A stretch of 64,000 nt of DNA from Aquabacterium parvum (GTDB taxonomy: Bacteria; Pseudomonadota; Gammaproteobacteria; Burkholderiales; Burkholderiaceae_C): assembly GCF_001447195.1 (NCBI RefSeq), contig NZ_LFRI01000235.1, positions 38,071 through 102,070 on the forward strand. Reading direction: 5' to 3'. Shown here one piece after another: positions 9,592 to 18,255 of the stretch (position 1 is the stretch's first letter; each line of letters starts with the position of its first letter). The notes beneath the pieces are model-generated. The model was not told the DNA's origin and did not search any database. It worked only from the letters and a program-made list of their open reading frames with translations. The position numbers and the translations under genes were made by a program.

Positions 9592-11028
9592 ATGGGCAAC
9601 GCGATCAACAACACCGGCAACCAGGCCAGCAACGCCGGCCAGCTCACCGACATGCTCTCGCGCATGGCTTCGGGCAAGCAGGGCGACGAATCGGGCTCCG
9701 AAAGTTTTGCCCGCTGGATGAGCCAACACCAGGGCACTCAGCCGGGCAGCCTGGCCGCCTCTCAGGCCACCCGTTCCACGACGCTGACCACACCCGCGCG
9801 GCCGCCTGTTGCCAGCGCCTTGCCCAACATGGGCGCGCGCCTGCAGGCCGTCCGCGCCAACACCCCCTCGGCGGCGCACGAGCCAGAGCGCGCGGTGTCC
9901 AATCAGGGCGCGCGCCAGGAAGCGCGCTCGGCCAAGGCACGCACCGAGCAGGCACCCAAGCCAGCCAGCCGTCAACCTGCATCGAACCAGGCCAAGCCCA
10001 CCGACGAGGCCCAGGAGGTCGTGCGCAGCGATGCCACCAGCCGCTCCGAGTTGATCGACGACAAAGCACAAGACGCCACCCGCTTCACCACCGCCCTGGG
10101 CGAGGGCGTTGCCGAGGTGCGCGAACTCACGCCCCCCACCGACGTGCAGACCAACGACTCGGCCAGCATGATGGCCTGGTTGGTCAGCCTGACGCAACCC
10201 AGCTCGCCCACCATGCCAGCCGAAGGCTCGGTCGATGGCGATGCCTCGGGCGAGGGGGGCTTGCTGGAGTCTGAATCAGGCCTGAGCTTGTTGGGTCAAG
10301 ACGTGGACAAGGGCGAGAAAGGCCGTGGTCGAGGCTTGGCCCAGGGGTGGAGCGTGGGCCAGCGCGAGCTGGGCCTGGACACCCGGGCTGCGGCGTCGTC
10401 CTCGGCGGCCGCCTTGCAGGTCGACGCCCTGCTGGGGCGTGGCGCGGCCTCGGCCGAGCAAGCCGGCGACCCGCTGGCCGCGATGGTGCCGATCGATGGC
10501 GGCAGGGCCTCGTTTGGGCAGACCCTGTCTCAGGTGACCGCACCGCGCCACGAGCAGGCTTCGATCCCCGTGCCACTGAATGCCCCCGATTTTTCTCAGA
10601 AGCTGGCCGACCAGGTCAGCCTGTGGGTGGGGCAGGTCAAGCAGGACGGTCCGATGACGGCCGAGCTGCACCTGAACCCGGCAGAGATGGGCCCCATCAA
10701 CGTGAAGATCTCACTCGATGGCACGGCCGCACAGGTGGATTTCGCTGCCGCAGCGCTGGAAACCCGACAGGCCATCGAAGCCAGCCTGTCGCTGCTCTCC
10801 AGCGCCCTGAACGACGCGGGCCTGAGCCTGTCTGGCGGCGGCGTGTCGTCCCAGACACCCCAGCAGACTCTGGCGCAGGGCGGCAACGCTGGCCAGGACG
10901 GCCGGGGTGGCCGTGGCCCGAACGAGCGCAACCGAGGCGAACAAGCCGATGCGGACGATACCGCTGGCCTGCGCCAGGTCAGCGCTCCGAAGACGAGTCG
11001 CCTGGGCGGCCTGGACCTCTACGCTTGA
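9592..11028 (+). CDS. fliK: Flagellar hook-length control protein FliK
   Basis: FliK measures hook length and switches export specificity from hook to filament subunits. The N-terminal two-thirds are low-complexity, rich in Ala, Ser, Gln and Pro, as usual. The C-terminal domain (about residues 330-430) has the Flg_hook signature ELHLNPAEMGPINVKISLDG followed by DFAAAALETRQAIEASLSLL. I chose ATG 9592 (MGNAINNTG) because AAGGGG lies 8 bases upstream; a GTG at 9583 would add three residues. It is the last gene before a terminator. Confidence 0.94.
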   Translation: MGNAINNTGNQASNAGQLTDMLSRMASGKQGDESGSESFARWMSQHQGTQPGSLAASQATRSTTLTTPARPPVASALPNMGARLQAVRANTPSAAHEPERAVSNQGARQEARSAKARTEQAPKPASRQPASNQAKPTDEAQEVVRSDATSRSELIDDKAQDATRFTTALGEGVAEVRELTPPTDVQTNDSASMMAWLVSLTQPSSPTMPAEGSVDGDASGEGGLLESESGLSLLGQDVDKGEKGRGRGLAQGWSVGQRELGLDTRAAASSSAAALQVDALLGRGAASAEQAGDPLAAMVPIDGGRASFGQTLSQVTAPRHEQASIPVPLNAPDFSQKLADQVSLWVGQVKQDGPMTAELHLNPAEMGPINVKISLDGTAAQVDFAAAALETRQAIEASLSLLSSALNDAGLSLSGGGVSSQTPQQTLAQGGNAGQDGRGGRGPNERNRGEQADADDTAGLRQVSAPKTSRLGGLDLYA

Positions 11029-11036
11029 GACTGCCT

Positions 11037-11055
11037 GGCAGGCCTTTCGCCTGCC
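11037..11055 (+). other. Perfect hairpin after fliK
   Basis: A 7-bp perfect inverted repeat, GGCAGGC at 11037-11043 and GCCTGCC at 11049-11055, with the 5-base loop CTTTC, eight bases after the fliK stop. It has no T tract itself but sits 11 bases before a hairpin that has one. It may stabilise the mRNA 3' end or assist termination. Confidence 0.5.
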
Positions 11056-11066
11056 GAGCGTGACAG

Positions 11067-11089
11067 ACCGGCGGAAATCGCCGGTTTTT
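11067..11089 (+). terminator. Intrinsic terminator after fliK
   Basis: A stem ACCGGCG/CGCCGGT with loop GAAAT (11067-11085) runs directly into five Ts (11085-11089). This is a classical rho-independent terminator on the plus strand and separates the fliFGHIJK block from fliLMNOPQR, which therefore probably has its own promoter. Confidence 0.72.
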
Positions 11090-11126
11090 CACATCGCTTA
11101 TCGCCTCTTCGGTTTCCGGCTGGCTT

Positions 11127-11134
11127 CGAATAAT
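11127..11134 (+). promoter_or_regulatory. Candidate flagellar promoter element CGAATAAT upstream of fliL
   Basis: The same octamer that lies upstream of fliF. It follows the terminator after fliK and lies 58 bases before the fliL start, a sensible position for a -10 element of a second flagellar operon. No clear -35 hexamer is visible. Confidence 0.33.
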
Positions 11135-11192
11135 CCACCCATGCCCCCGAGCTTTTCATGACCCGGGGACATGAACCGCAGGAGATCCGAGC

Positions 11193-11825
11193 ATGTCAGC
11201 ACCCGCCGCCGCCCCGGCCGAAGGCGAAGCCCCCCCCAAGAGCAAGAAAAAGCTCATCATCATCATCGTTGCTGCGCTGCTGGTGCTGGTGCTCGGTGGT
11301 GGCGCGGCGGCCTTCATGATGATGAAGAGCAAGGCTGACGCCGAGGCCGCCGCCGAAGAGGGCGACGACACCGAACACGCCGAGCCGGCCAAAAAGGCCA
11401 AGAAGCCCGAGCCCAAGAAGGACGAGCACGCCGGCCCGCCCACCTTCGTGCCGCTGGACCCGTTCGTGGTGAACCTGGCCGACAAGGACGTCGAGCGCTA
11501 CGCTCAGGTGGGCATCAACCTGCAGGTCGATGACCCCAAGGTGGGCGAGCAGATGAAGGCCTACATGCCCGCCATCCGCAACGCCGTGCTCCTGATCCTC
11601 TCGCACAAGAGCGCCGACGACATCCTGCCCCCCGAGGGCAAGCAAAAGCTCGCCGAAGAGATCCGCCGCGAGGCAGCCCGCGCCATGGGCTACGAGATCG
11701 AAGACCCGGAAGAGGAAGAGCCGGAAGAGGAAGAGACCCCCAAGAAAAAGAAGAAGAAAAAGAAGAAGGTCGAGTCCTACAACCCCATCGTCCACGTGCA
11801 CTACTCGAACTTCATCATCCAGTGA
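11193..11825 (+). CDS. fliL: Flagellar basal body-associated protein FliL
   Basis: FliL surrounds the stator units and modulates motor torque. The protein (210 aa) has a short cytoplasmic N terminus, one membrane helix at about residues 20-43 (LIIIIVAALLVLVLGGGAAA) and a periplasmic domain with FVPLDPFVVNLADKDVERY. Odd feature: just before the conserved C-terminal segment (HVHYSNFIIQ) there is a run of acidic residues at 169-181 followed by nine consecutive lysines at 184-192, not usual in FliL. AGGAG precedes the ATG. First gene of the fliL-fliR block. Confidence 0.95.
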   Translation: MSAPAAAPAEGEAPPKSKKKLIIIIVAALLVLVLGGGAAAFMMMKSKADAEAAAEEGDDTEHAEPAKKAKKPEPKKDEHAGPPTFVPLDPFVVNLADKDVERYAQVGINLQVDDPKVGEQMKAYMPAIRNAVLLILSHKSADDILPPEGKQKLAEEIRREAARAMGYEIEDPEEEEPEEEETPKKKKKKKKKVESYNPIVHVHYSNFIIQ

Positions 11826-11867
11826 TGAGCGAGCCCTGCAGCCTGCTTTCGGTCTGAGAAGTCCACC

Positions 11868-12869
11868 ATGAACCAGCAGATCCTCTCGCAAGACGAAGTC
11901 GATGCACTGCTCCAGGGCATCACTGGCGAAAGCCAGAAGCTCGAGCAGGACGACGCGCCCAAGGAAGGCATCCGCGACTACAACCTGGCGCAGCAAGAGC
12001 GCATCGTGCGTGGGCGCATGCCCACGATGGAGATCATCAACGAGCGCTTCGCCCGCAACATCCGGGTGGGGCTGTTCAACTTCATCCGCAAGTCGCCCGA
12101 GGTCTCTGTGGGCGGCATCAAGGTCCAGAAGTACAGCGCCTTCCTGCGCGAGATCGTGGTGCCCACGAACTTCAACATCATGGCCGTTCGCCCTCTGCGC
12201 GGCTCCGGCCTGATCGTCTGCGACCCGACGCTGGTCTTCGCCGTCATCGACTCGCTGTTCGGCGGCGTCGGCAAGTTCCACACCCGCATCGAGGGCCGCG
12301 ATTTCTCGGCCACCGAGCAGCGCATCATCCGCCGCCTGGTCGAGGTGGTGTGCGAAGAGTACAAGCGCTCCTGGCAGGGCATCTACCCCGTCGAGCTGGA
12401 CTACCAGCGCTCGGAGATGCAGCCCCAGTTTGCCAACGTGGCCACGCCCAGCGAGATCGTGGTGTGCTGCTCCTTCACGCTGGAGATCGGCGACACCAGC
12501 GGCACCATCCACTTCTGCATCCCCTACGCCACGCTCGAGCCCATCCGCGACATCCTGTTCAGCTCCATCCAGGGCGACTCGGCCGAGCCCGACCGCCGTT
12601 GGGTCAAGTTGCTGACGCAGCAGATCCAGTCGGCCGAGGTCGAGCTGGTGGCGGAGCTGGGGCATGCACCGGCCACCGTCGAGCAGCTGCTGGCCTTCAA
12701 GCCGGGCGACTTCATCGAGCTGGACCTGGAAAAGATCATCCAGGCCAAGATCGACGGCGTGCCCGTTTTCGAAGCCTATTACGGCACCTCCGACAACAAA
12801 TACGCGCTTCGCGTCGAGAAGCTTTTGACCACCGGCAACACCGGCTGGCTTGGAGACCAACATGTCTGA
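11868..12869 (+). CDS. fliM: Flagellar motor switch protein FliM
   Basis: FliM (333 residues) is the C-ring component that binds phosphorylated CheY. The N-terminal peptide LSQDEVDALLQGI is the CheY-binding segment. The middle domain contains the conserved RGRMPTMEIINERFARNIR and the C-terminal part is the SpoA-like domain that contacts FliN. It overlaps fliN by 8 bp. Confidence 0.98.
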   Translation: MNQQILSQDEVDALLQGITGESQKLEQDDAPKEGIRDYNLAQQERIVRGRMPTMEIINERFARNIRVGLFNFIRKSPEVSVGGIKVQKYSAFLREIVVPTNFNIMAVRPLRGSGLIVCDPTLVFAVIDSLFGGVGKFHTRIEGRDFSATEQRIIRRLVEVVCEEYKRSWQGIYPVELDYQRSEMQPQFANVATPSEIVVCCSFTLEIGDTSGTIHFCIPYATLEPIRDILFSSIQGDSAEPDRRWVKLLTQQIQSAEVELVAELGHAPATVEQLLAFKPGDFIELDLEKIIQAKIDGVPVFEAYYGTSDNKYALRVEKLLTTGNTGWLGDQHV

Positions 12870-13377
12870 ATCCGCAGCAGAGTTCCCGCCCGAAGGCGGT
12901 CAGGCCGATGGCGGCGAACAAGATGCGATGGCCGCCGAGTGGGAGGCCGCGCTGGCCCAGCAAAGCAGCTCGGGTGGCGCCTCTGCCGACGCCATGTTCG
13001 ATGGCGCCTCGGCCGGTACGGCCAGCGAAGTGGCCAACCCCGCCGCGCAGATGACGCCTGCCGCCTTTGCCAACTTCGGCTCGTCGGGCTCGTCGGTGGC
13101 CGGCGCGGGCAACGACATCAACATGATCCTGGACATCCCCGTGCAGTTGACGGTGGAGCTGGGTCGCACGCGCATCCCCATCAAGAACATCCTGCAACTG
13201 GCTCAGGGCTCGGTGGTGGAACTCGACGCGATGGCCGGTGAGCCGATGGACGTGCTGGTCAACGGTTTCCTGATTGCCCAGGGCGAGGTGGTGGTGGTCA
13301 ACGACAAGTTCGGCATCCGACTGACCGACATCGTCACGCCTTCCGAACGCATGCGGCGCCTCAGCCGCGGCGGCTGA
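12862..13377 (+). CDS. fliN: Flagellar motor switch protein FliN
   Basis: The C-terminal SpoA domain (about residues 85-165) carries DIPVQLTVELGRTRIPIKNI and VLVNGFLIAQGEVVVV, the FliN pattern. The N-terminal 85 residues are an Ala/Gly/Ser-rich extension, normal for proteobacterial FliN. I chose ATG 12862 (MSESAAEF), preceded by GGAGACC at good spacing, rather than an ATG at 12850. Confidence 0.96.
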   Translation: MSESAAEFPPEGGQADGGEQDAMAAEWEAALAQQSSSGGASADAMFDGASAGTASEVANPAAQMTPAAFANFGSSGSSVAGAGNDINMILDIPVQLTVELGRTRIPIKNILQLAQGSVVELDAMAGEPMDVLVNGFLIAQGEVVVVNDKFGIRLTDIVTPSERMRRLSRGG

Positions 13378-13392
13378 CCGAGGGGCACCCCG

Positions 13393-13758
13393 ATGGCAGC
13401 CAGCGGCGCGTCCTTCCTGTGGTTCGTCTTCGTCATCGCCCTGATCCCGGCCAGCCTGTGGCTGCTCAAGCGATCGGGCCTGGCCAATGGCCTGGCCAAC
13501 GGCCTGAGTGGCGCAGGCCCCATCGCCCCCATGAAAACGGTCGGCCAGCTCGGCCTCGGGCCAGGGCAGCGCCTGGTCACCGTCGAGGTGGGGCAGGGCG
13601 ATGAGCGCACCTGGCTCGTGCTGGGCGTGACCGGGCAGAACATCCAGACCCTGCACACCATGGCGCCGCAAGCCCCGGCAGAGCCTGCCGCCAACTCGCC
13701 CGCCGTGCACCCGGCTTTTGCCACCTTGCTGCGCCGCACCCGTCAGGGAGGCCAATGA
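13393..13758 (+). CDS. fliO: Flagellar biosynthetic protein FliO
   Basis: A 121-residue single-pass membrane protein with a hydrophobic helix near residues 6-23 ([20 protein letters not shown]) and a small cytoplasmic domain containing [19 protein letters not shown], a pattern typical of FliO. FliO assists FliP assembly in the export gate. It overlaps fliP by 4 bp. Confidence 0.92.
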   Translation: MAASGASFLWFVFVIALIPASLWLLKRSGLANGLANGLSGAGPIAPMKTVGQLGLGPGQRLVTVEVGQGDERTWLVLGVTGQNIQTLHTMAPQAPAEPAANSPAVHPAFATLLRRTRQGGQ

Positions 13759-14516
13759 TGCGCCCCATGAACCGCGCCTTGCTGGCCCTCGCCCTGAGCC
13801 TGCTGGCCCCGCTGGCCTGGGCACAGGCGGCCCCGGGTGGCCAGGCCTCGCTGCCCTTGCTGATCGGCCAAGGCGGTGGTGGCACCAACTACTCGGTGCC
13901 CATCCAGACCCTGCTGTTCTTCACGGCGCTGAGTTTTTTGCCGGCTGTGCTGCTGATGATGACGGGCTTCACCCGCATCGTCATCGTGCTGGGCCTGATG
14001 CGCCAGGCCCTGGGCACCCAGGCCGCACCGCCCAACCAGGTCATCGTCGGGCTGTCGCTGTTCCTGACCTTGTTCGTCATGGGGCCGACCCTGGACAAGG
14101 TCTACAAGGAAGCCTACGAGCCTTTTGCGGCCAACCAGATCACCTTTGTCGAAGCGCTGGACAAGGGCCAGGCCCCCATGCGCGGCTTCATGCTCAAGCA
14201 GACCCGCCAGTCCGACCTGGCCTTGTTCAGCCGCCTGGCCAAGGTCGAGCCGGGCCTCAAGCCCGAGCAGGTGCCGTTTCGCGTGCTGGTGCCAGCGTTT
14301 GTCACCAGCGAGCTGAAGTCGGCCTTCCAGATCGGCTTTCTGATCTTCATCCCCTTCCTGGTCATCGACATGATCGTGGCCAGCGTGCTGATGAGCTTGG
14401 GCATGATGATGCTCTCGCCCGTGATGGTGGCCCTGCCGTTCAAGCTGATGCTGTTCGTGCTGGCCGATGGCTGGAACCTGCTGCTCGGCTCGCTGGCCGC
14501 CAGCTTTGCGCAGTGA
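13755..14516 (+). CDS. fliP: Flagellar type III export gate protein FliP
   Basis: FliP (253 residues) forms the core of the export channel with FliQ and FliR. It has a cleavable signal peptide ([19 protein letters not shown]), then [35 protein letters not shown] and [20 protein letters not shown], all standard FliP motifs, with four membrane segments. Start overlaps the fliO stop. Confidence 0.98.
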   Translation: MMRPMNRALLALALSLLAPLAWAQAAPGGQASLPLLIGQGGGGTNYSVPIQTLLFFTALSFLPAVLLMMTGFTRIVIVLGLMRQALGTQAAPPNQVIVGLSLFLTLFVMGPTLDKVYKEAYEPFAANQITFVEALDKGQAPMRGFMLKQTRQSDLALFSRLAKVEPGLKPEQVPFRVLVPAFVTSELKSAFQIGFLIFIPFLVIDMIVASVLMSLGMMMLSPVMVALPFKLMLFVLADGWNLLLGSLAASFAQ

Positions 14517-14541
14517 GCGCGCGCCACAACGGAGCCCCGAC

Positions 14542-14811
14542 ATGGATCCCCAACAGGTTCTGACCATCAGCCGCGACGGGCTGCTCACGCTGATCACCGT
14601 GGTCGCGCCCCTGATGCTGGTGGTGCTGGCCGTGGGCCTGGTGGTGAGCATCTTCCAGGCGGCCACCCAGATCCAGGAGCAGACGCTGTCCTTCGTGCCC
14701 AAGCTGCTGGCGGCGTTCGCCACCCTGGGTGTGGCCGGCCCCTGGATGCTCAACACCCTGGTCGAGTACATCCAGCAGGTGTTGCAGTCCATCCCGTCGG
14801 TGGTGGGCTGA
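14542..14811 (+). CDS. fliQ: Flagellar export gate protein FliQ
   Basis: An 89-residue protein with two membrane helices starting MDPQQVLTISRDGLLTLITV and containing QAATQIQEQTLSFVPKLLA, the family signature. The start at 14542 gives the normal length; the frame is open upstream to 14467 but that part overlaps fliP and has no FliQ similarity. Confidence 0.97.
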   Translation: MDPQQVLTISRDGLLTLITVVAPLMLVVLAVGLVVSIFQAATQIQEQTLSFVPKLLAAFATLGVAGPWMLNTLVEYIQQVLQSIPSVVG

Positions 14812-14836
14812 AGGCTCGGCTCCGGCAGCAGCGCCC

Positions 14837-15598
14837 ATGGTCTCCTTCACCGAAGCCCAGATCCTGGCCTGGGTCAGCGCCTGGATCTGGCCGTTCTTTC
14901 GCATCCTGGGGTTGTTCACCACGGCGCCGGTGCTGTCGATGCGCGTGGTGCCGCGCCGCGTGCGCATCGGCCTGGCCGCCCTGGTGGTCATCGCGGCCGA
15001 GCCCAGCCTGCCGGCCCCGCCACCCATCGCCTTGAACTCGCCCGAGGCCCTGATGGTGCTGATCCAGCAGGTGCTCATCGGCCTGACCATGGGGTTTGCG
15101 GCCCGGGTGGTCTTTGCGGCCATCGAGTTCGCCGGCGAAATCGTCGGCCTGCAGATGGGGCTGAACTTCGCGGCCTTTTTCGATCCGCTCAGTGGCGGGC
15201 AGATCACGGCCGTCAGCCGCTTCTACGGCACGGTGGCCTCTTGGCTGTTCATCGTCATGAACGGGCACCTGATGCTCACGGCCGCGCTCATCCAGAGCTT
15301 CCAGTCTTTCCCGGTGTCGGCTCAGCCGCTGGCCTTCCTGCAGGTGGTGCAACCGCAGGTGTGGGGCGCCGAGATCTTCAAACTGGGCCTGTGGGTGTCC
15401 CTGCCGGTGGTGGCCATGCTGGCGCTGACCAACCTGGTGATGGGCCTGGTGGCACGCGTGGCGCCCCAGATGAACATCTTCTCCATCGGTTTTCCGGTCA
15501 CCATCGGCGTCGGCCTGACCGGCCTGTGGCTGACCCTGCCGATGATGCAGGTGCCCTTCACGATGGCCATCGAGCGGATGCTGGCTCTGTTCATGTGA
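14837..15598 (+). CDS. fliR: Flagellar export gate protein FliR
   Basis: A 253-residue multi-pass protein with FRILGLFTTAPVLSMRVVPR near the N terminus, IEFAGEIVGLQMGLNFAAFF in the middle and a hydrophobic C terminus, as in FliR. I placed the start at ATG 14837 (MVSFTEAQILAWVSAWIW); this follows fliQ by 25 bp. Last gene of the flagellar block. Confidence 0.97.
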   Translation: MVSFTEAQILAWVSAWIWPFFRILGLFTTAPVLSMRVVPRRVRIGLAALVVIAAEPSLPAPPPIALNSPEALMVLIQQVLIGLTMGFAARVVFAAIEFAGEIVGLQMGLNFAAFFDPLSGGQITAVSRFYGTVASWLFIVMNGHLMLTAALIQSFQSFPVSAQPLAFLQVVQPQVWGAEIFKLGLWVSLPVVAMLALTNLVMGLVARVAPQMNIFSIGFPVTIGVGLTGLWLTLPMMQVPFTMAIERMLALFM

Positions 15599-15639
15599 GC
15601 GGCGGGGGCAGGGCCGCCTGCCCGGCCGGGGCGCCGCTC
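15597..15639. other. GC-rich imperfect hairpin between convergent genes
   Basis: GAGCGGCG (15597-15604) pairs with CGCCGCTC (15632-15639), and the interior contains a second stem GGGCAG/CTGCCC. It overlaps the fliR stop and lies between fliR and the convergent gene at 15673. There is no T tract in either direction, so if it ends transcription it is not a standard intrinsic terminator. Confidence 0.35.
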
Positions 15640-15672
15640 CGCCGCAAGACTCAACGCAGGCGGCAAAACGGC

Positions 15673-16077
15673 TCAGCCGAAGCTGACCGTCTGGCCGCGG
15701 ATGTCGAACGGGATGAAGCTGGCGATCCGGCCAGACTTGATCGATTCGACCATGCGTTGCAGCGGCGCCTCGGCGTCGTGGCTGGTCGGGTGGCGTCCGG
15801 CGCTGCCCGACAGCGCGGCGACGAAGACGATGTCCCAGGTCGGCCCGGCGCGCCGTGACTCTTCGAGCAGGGCCGCGAACGATGGCACCTCGGCAGGTGA
15901 CTTGTCCACGCACATCAAGGGCGTCAGCGTGCCGCCTTGACCGGCTTCAAACCGGGCGCGTTGCTCCGGGGTGGCGTCGTCCGGCAGCTCGGCTCGGGTG
16001 AACACGAACAGCAGGCGCTGCGGTTCGGCTTGCTGGCGTGCCGAGTGCAGGAGGTCGTCGAAACTGGCAATGCTCAT
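15673..16077 (-). CDS. Conserved Burkholderiales protein, often labelled 'ribonucleotide reductase subunit alpha'
   Basis: A 134-residue soluble protein starting MSIASFDDLLHSARQQAEPQ, with LFVFTRAELPDDATPEQRAR, LTPLMCVDKSP and EAPLQRMVESIKSGRIASF. I recall close relatives in Burkholderiales carrying the label ribonucleotide reductase subunit alpha, but it is far too small for that enzyme and shows none of its catalytic cysteines or cone domain, so the name is almost certainly a propagated error. True function is unknown. It is convergent with fliR and divergent from parE. Confidence 0.8.
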   Translation of the reverse strand: MSIASFDDLLHSARQQAEPQRLLFVFTRAELPDDATPEQRARFEAGQGGTLTPLMCVDKSPAEVPSFAALLEESRRAGPTWDIVFVAALSGSAGRHPTSHDAEAPLQRMVESIKSGRIASFIPFDIRGQTVSFG

Positions 16078-16218
16078 CGAGGGCTTTCGTGGAGGTGGCC
16101 GGCGGTCTCAAGCCTGACATGCCACACCCGGCCTGAGTGGACACACCGGTGGATTATGGCTTGAGCCCGTTCGGTGGGGCGCTGCATCAGGGCCCGGATG
16201 CCTTGACTAGAATTCCGC

Positions 16219-18222
16219 ATGGCCACCCAAGCACCCCCCGCTTCTTCGTCTCCTTCCGCCGCCTACGGCGAAGGCTCCATCCGCGTCCTCAAGGGCCTGG
16301 AGCCCGTCAAGCAGCGCCCGGGCATGTACACCCGGACCGACAACCCCCTGCACATCATCCAGGAGGTGATCGACAACGCCGCCGACGAGGCCCTGGCGGG
16401 TTTCGGCAAGCGCATCGCGGTCACCCTGCACACCGACGGCTCGATCAGCGTCGAGGACGACGGTCGGGGCATCCCCTTCGGCCTGCACCCCGAAGAAGGC
16501 GTGAGCGTGGTCGAGATCGTCTTCACCCGCCTGCACGCGGGCGGCAAGTTCGACAAAGGCTCGGGCGGTGCGTACAGCTTCTCAGGCGGCCTGCACGGCG
16601 TGGGCGTGAGCGTGACGAACGCGCTGTCCACCCGCCTGCAGGTCACCGTCAGCCGCGACAAGCAGGTGGCGACGCTGGCCTTCGGCGGTGGCGACGTGAT
16701 CGAGCCCGTGGCCGTGCGTCCGGCCGCCAGTGGCGATCGCAAGAACGGCACCACCGTGCGCGCTTGGCCCGACGCCAAGTACTTCGAAAGCGCCGAGCTG
16801 CCCCGTGGCGAGCTGGTGCACATGCTGCGCAGCAAGGCCGTGCTGATGCCGGGCGTGACCATCACGCTGACCATCGAGAAGTCTGGCAGGGAGCCCGAAG
16901 TCCAGACCTGGCTCTACAAGGGCGGTCTGCGTGACTACCTGAGCCAGACGCTCACGGCCGACCCGGTCATCCCGCTGTTCGAAGGCGAGCAGTACGCCGG
17001 CGGCAACGAAAGCGAGAACTTCGCCGAAGGCGAGGGCGCGGCCTGGTGCGTGGCCTTCACCGAAGACGGCTCGCCCATGCGCGAGAGCTACGTCAACCTG
17101 ATCCCCACCGTGGCCGGCGGCACGCACGAGGCGGGCCTCAAAGACGGCCTCTTCCAGGCGGTCAAGGGCTTCATCGAGATGCACGCGCTGATGCCCAAGG
17201 GCGTCAAGCTCATGCCCGATGACGTTTTCGGCCGCGCCAGCTTCGTGCTGAGCGCCAAGGTGCTGGACCCGCAGTTCCAGGGCCAGACCAAGGAGCGCCT
17301 GAACAGCCGCGATGCCCTGCGCCTGGTCAGCACCTACGTCAAGCCGACGATGGAGCTGTGGCTCAACCAGCACGTTGACCACGGCAAGAAGCTGGCCGAG
17401 CTGGTCATCAAGCAGGCCCAGGCACGCCAGCGCGCCGGCCAGAAGGTCGAGAAGAAAAAGGGCTCCGGCGTGGCCGTGCTGCCCGGCAAGCTGACCGACT
17501 GCGAAAGCCGCGACATCGCCTTCAACGAGGTCTTCCTGGTCGAGGGGGACTCGGCCGGTGGCAGCGCCAAGATGGGCCGCGACAAAGAGACGCAAGCCAT
17601 CCTGCCCCTGCGCGGCAAGGTGCTCAACGCCTGGGAGGTTGAGCGCGACCTGCTCTTCAAGAACAACGAGATCCACGACATCTCGGTGGCGATCGGCGTC
17701 GATCCGCACGGCCCGAACGATTCGCCGGATCTGTCAGGCCTGCGCTACGGCAAGGTCTGCATCCTGTCGGACGCCGACGTGGACGGCTCGCACATCCAGG
17801 TGCTGCTGCTGACGCTGTTCTTCCGCCACTTCCCCAAGCTGATCGAAGCCGGGCACGTGCACGTGGCGCGCCCGCCGCTGTTCCGCGTCGATGCACCGGC
17901 GCGCGGCAAGAAGCCGGCGGCCAAGCTTTATGCGCTGGACGAAGGCGAGCTCACCGCCATCCTCGACAAGCTGCGCAAGGAAGGCTGCCGCGAAGGCGCC
18001 TGGAGCATCAGCCGCTTCAAGGGCCTGGGCGAGATGAGCGCCGAGCAGCTGTGGGACACCACGCTGAACCCGGACACCCGGCGCCTGCTGCCGGTGGCCT
18101 ATGGCGAGCCAGGCTTCGGCGACACCGAAGTGGCTTTCAACAAGCTGATGGGCAAAGGCGAAGCGGCGTCGCGGCGCGAGCTCATGGAGCTGCACGGCGA
18201 CGCCATCGAGATCGACGTCTGA
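16219..18222 (+). CDS. parE: DNA topoisomerase IV subunit B
   Basis: ParE (667 residues) is the ATPase subunit that, with ParC, decatenates daughter chromosomes. The GHKL ATP-binding part has EVIDNAADEALAG and VEDDGRGIPFG, and the GGL/HGVGVSVTNALS loop. The TOPRIM domain has FLVEGDSAGGSAKMGRDK, followed by ILPLRGKVLNAWEVER, and ILSDADVDGSHIQVLLLTLF with the metal-binding Asp pair. The absence of a long insertion in TOPRIM and the PLRGKVLN form favour ParE over GyrB, as does the parC gene 7 kb downstream. Confidence 0.96.
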   Translation: MATQAPPASSSPSAAYGEGSIRVLKGLEPVKQRPGMYTRTDNPLHIIQEVIDNAADEALAGFGKRIAVTLHTDGSISVEDDGRGIPFGLHPEEGVSVVEIVFTRLHAGGKFDKGSGGAYSFSGGLHGVGVSVTNALSTRLQVTVSRDKQVATLAFGGGDVIEPVAVRPAASGDRKNGTTVRAWPDAKYFESAELPRGELVHMLRSKAVLMPGVTITLTIEKSGREPEVQTWLYKGGLRDYLSQTLTADPVIPLFEGEQYAGGNESENFAEGEGAAWCVAFTEDGSPMRESYVNLIPTVAGGTHEAGLKDGLFQAVKGFIEMHALMPKGVKLMPDDVFGRASFVLSAKVLDPQFQGQTKERLNSRDALRLVSTYVKPTMELWLNQHVDHGKKLAELVIKQAQARQRAGQKVEKKKGSGVAVLPGKLTDCESRDIAFNEVFLVEGDSAGGSAKMGRDKETQAILPLRGKVLNAWEVERDLLFKNNEIHDISVAIGVDPHGPNDSPDLSGLRYGKVCILSDADVDGSHIQVLLLTLFFRHFPKLIEAGHVHVARPPLFRVDAPARGKKPAAKLYALDEGELTAILDKLRKEGCREGAWSISRFKGLGEMSAEQLWDTTLNPDTRRLLPVAYGEPGFGDTEVAFNKLMGKGEAASRRELMELHGDAIEIDV

Positions 18223-18255
18223 GGGCCTGGTTCGGCCCGAGTCAAGCAGCTGCGC

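Noticed and set aside
7509..9737. Open frame of 742 residues on the minus strand opposite fliI and fliJ
   Set aside because: Composition-biased antisense of confirmed flagellar genes.
16203..16208. TTGACT just before parE as a -35 promoter element
   Set aside because: It lies only 10 bases from the start codon, leaving no room for a -10 and a leader.
18223..18238. GGGCC-GGCCC hairpin after parE as an intrinsic terminator
   Set aside because: Five-base stem and no T tract; too weak to call in a high-GC sequence.
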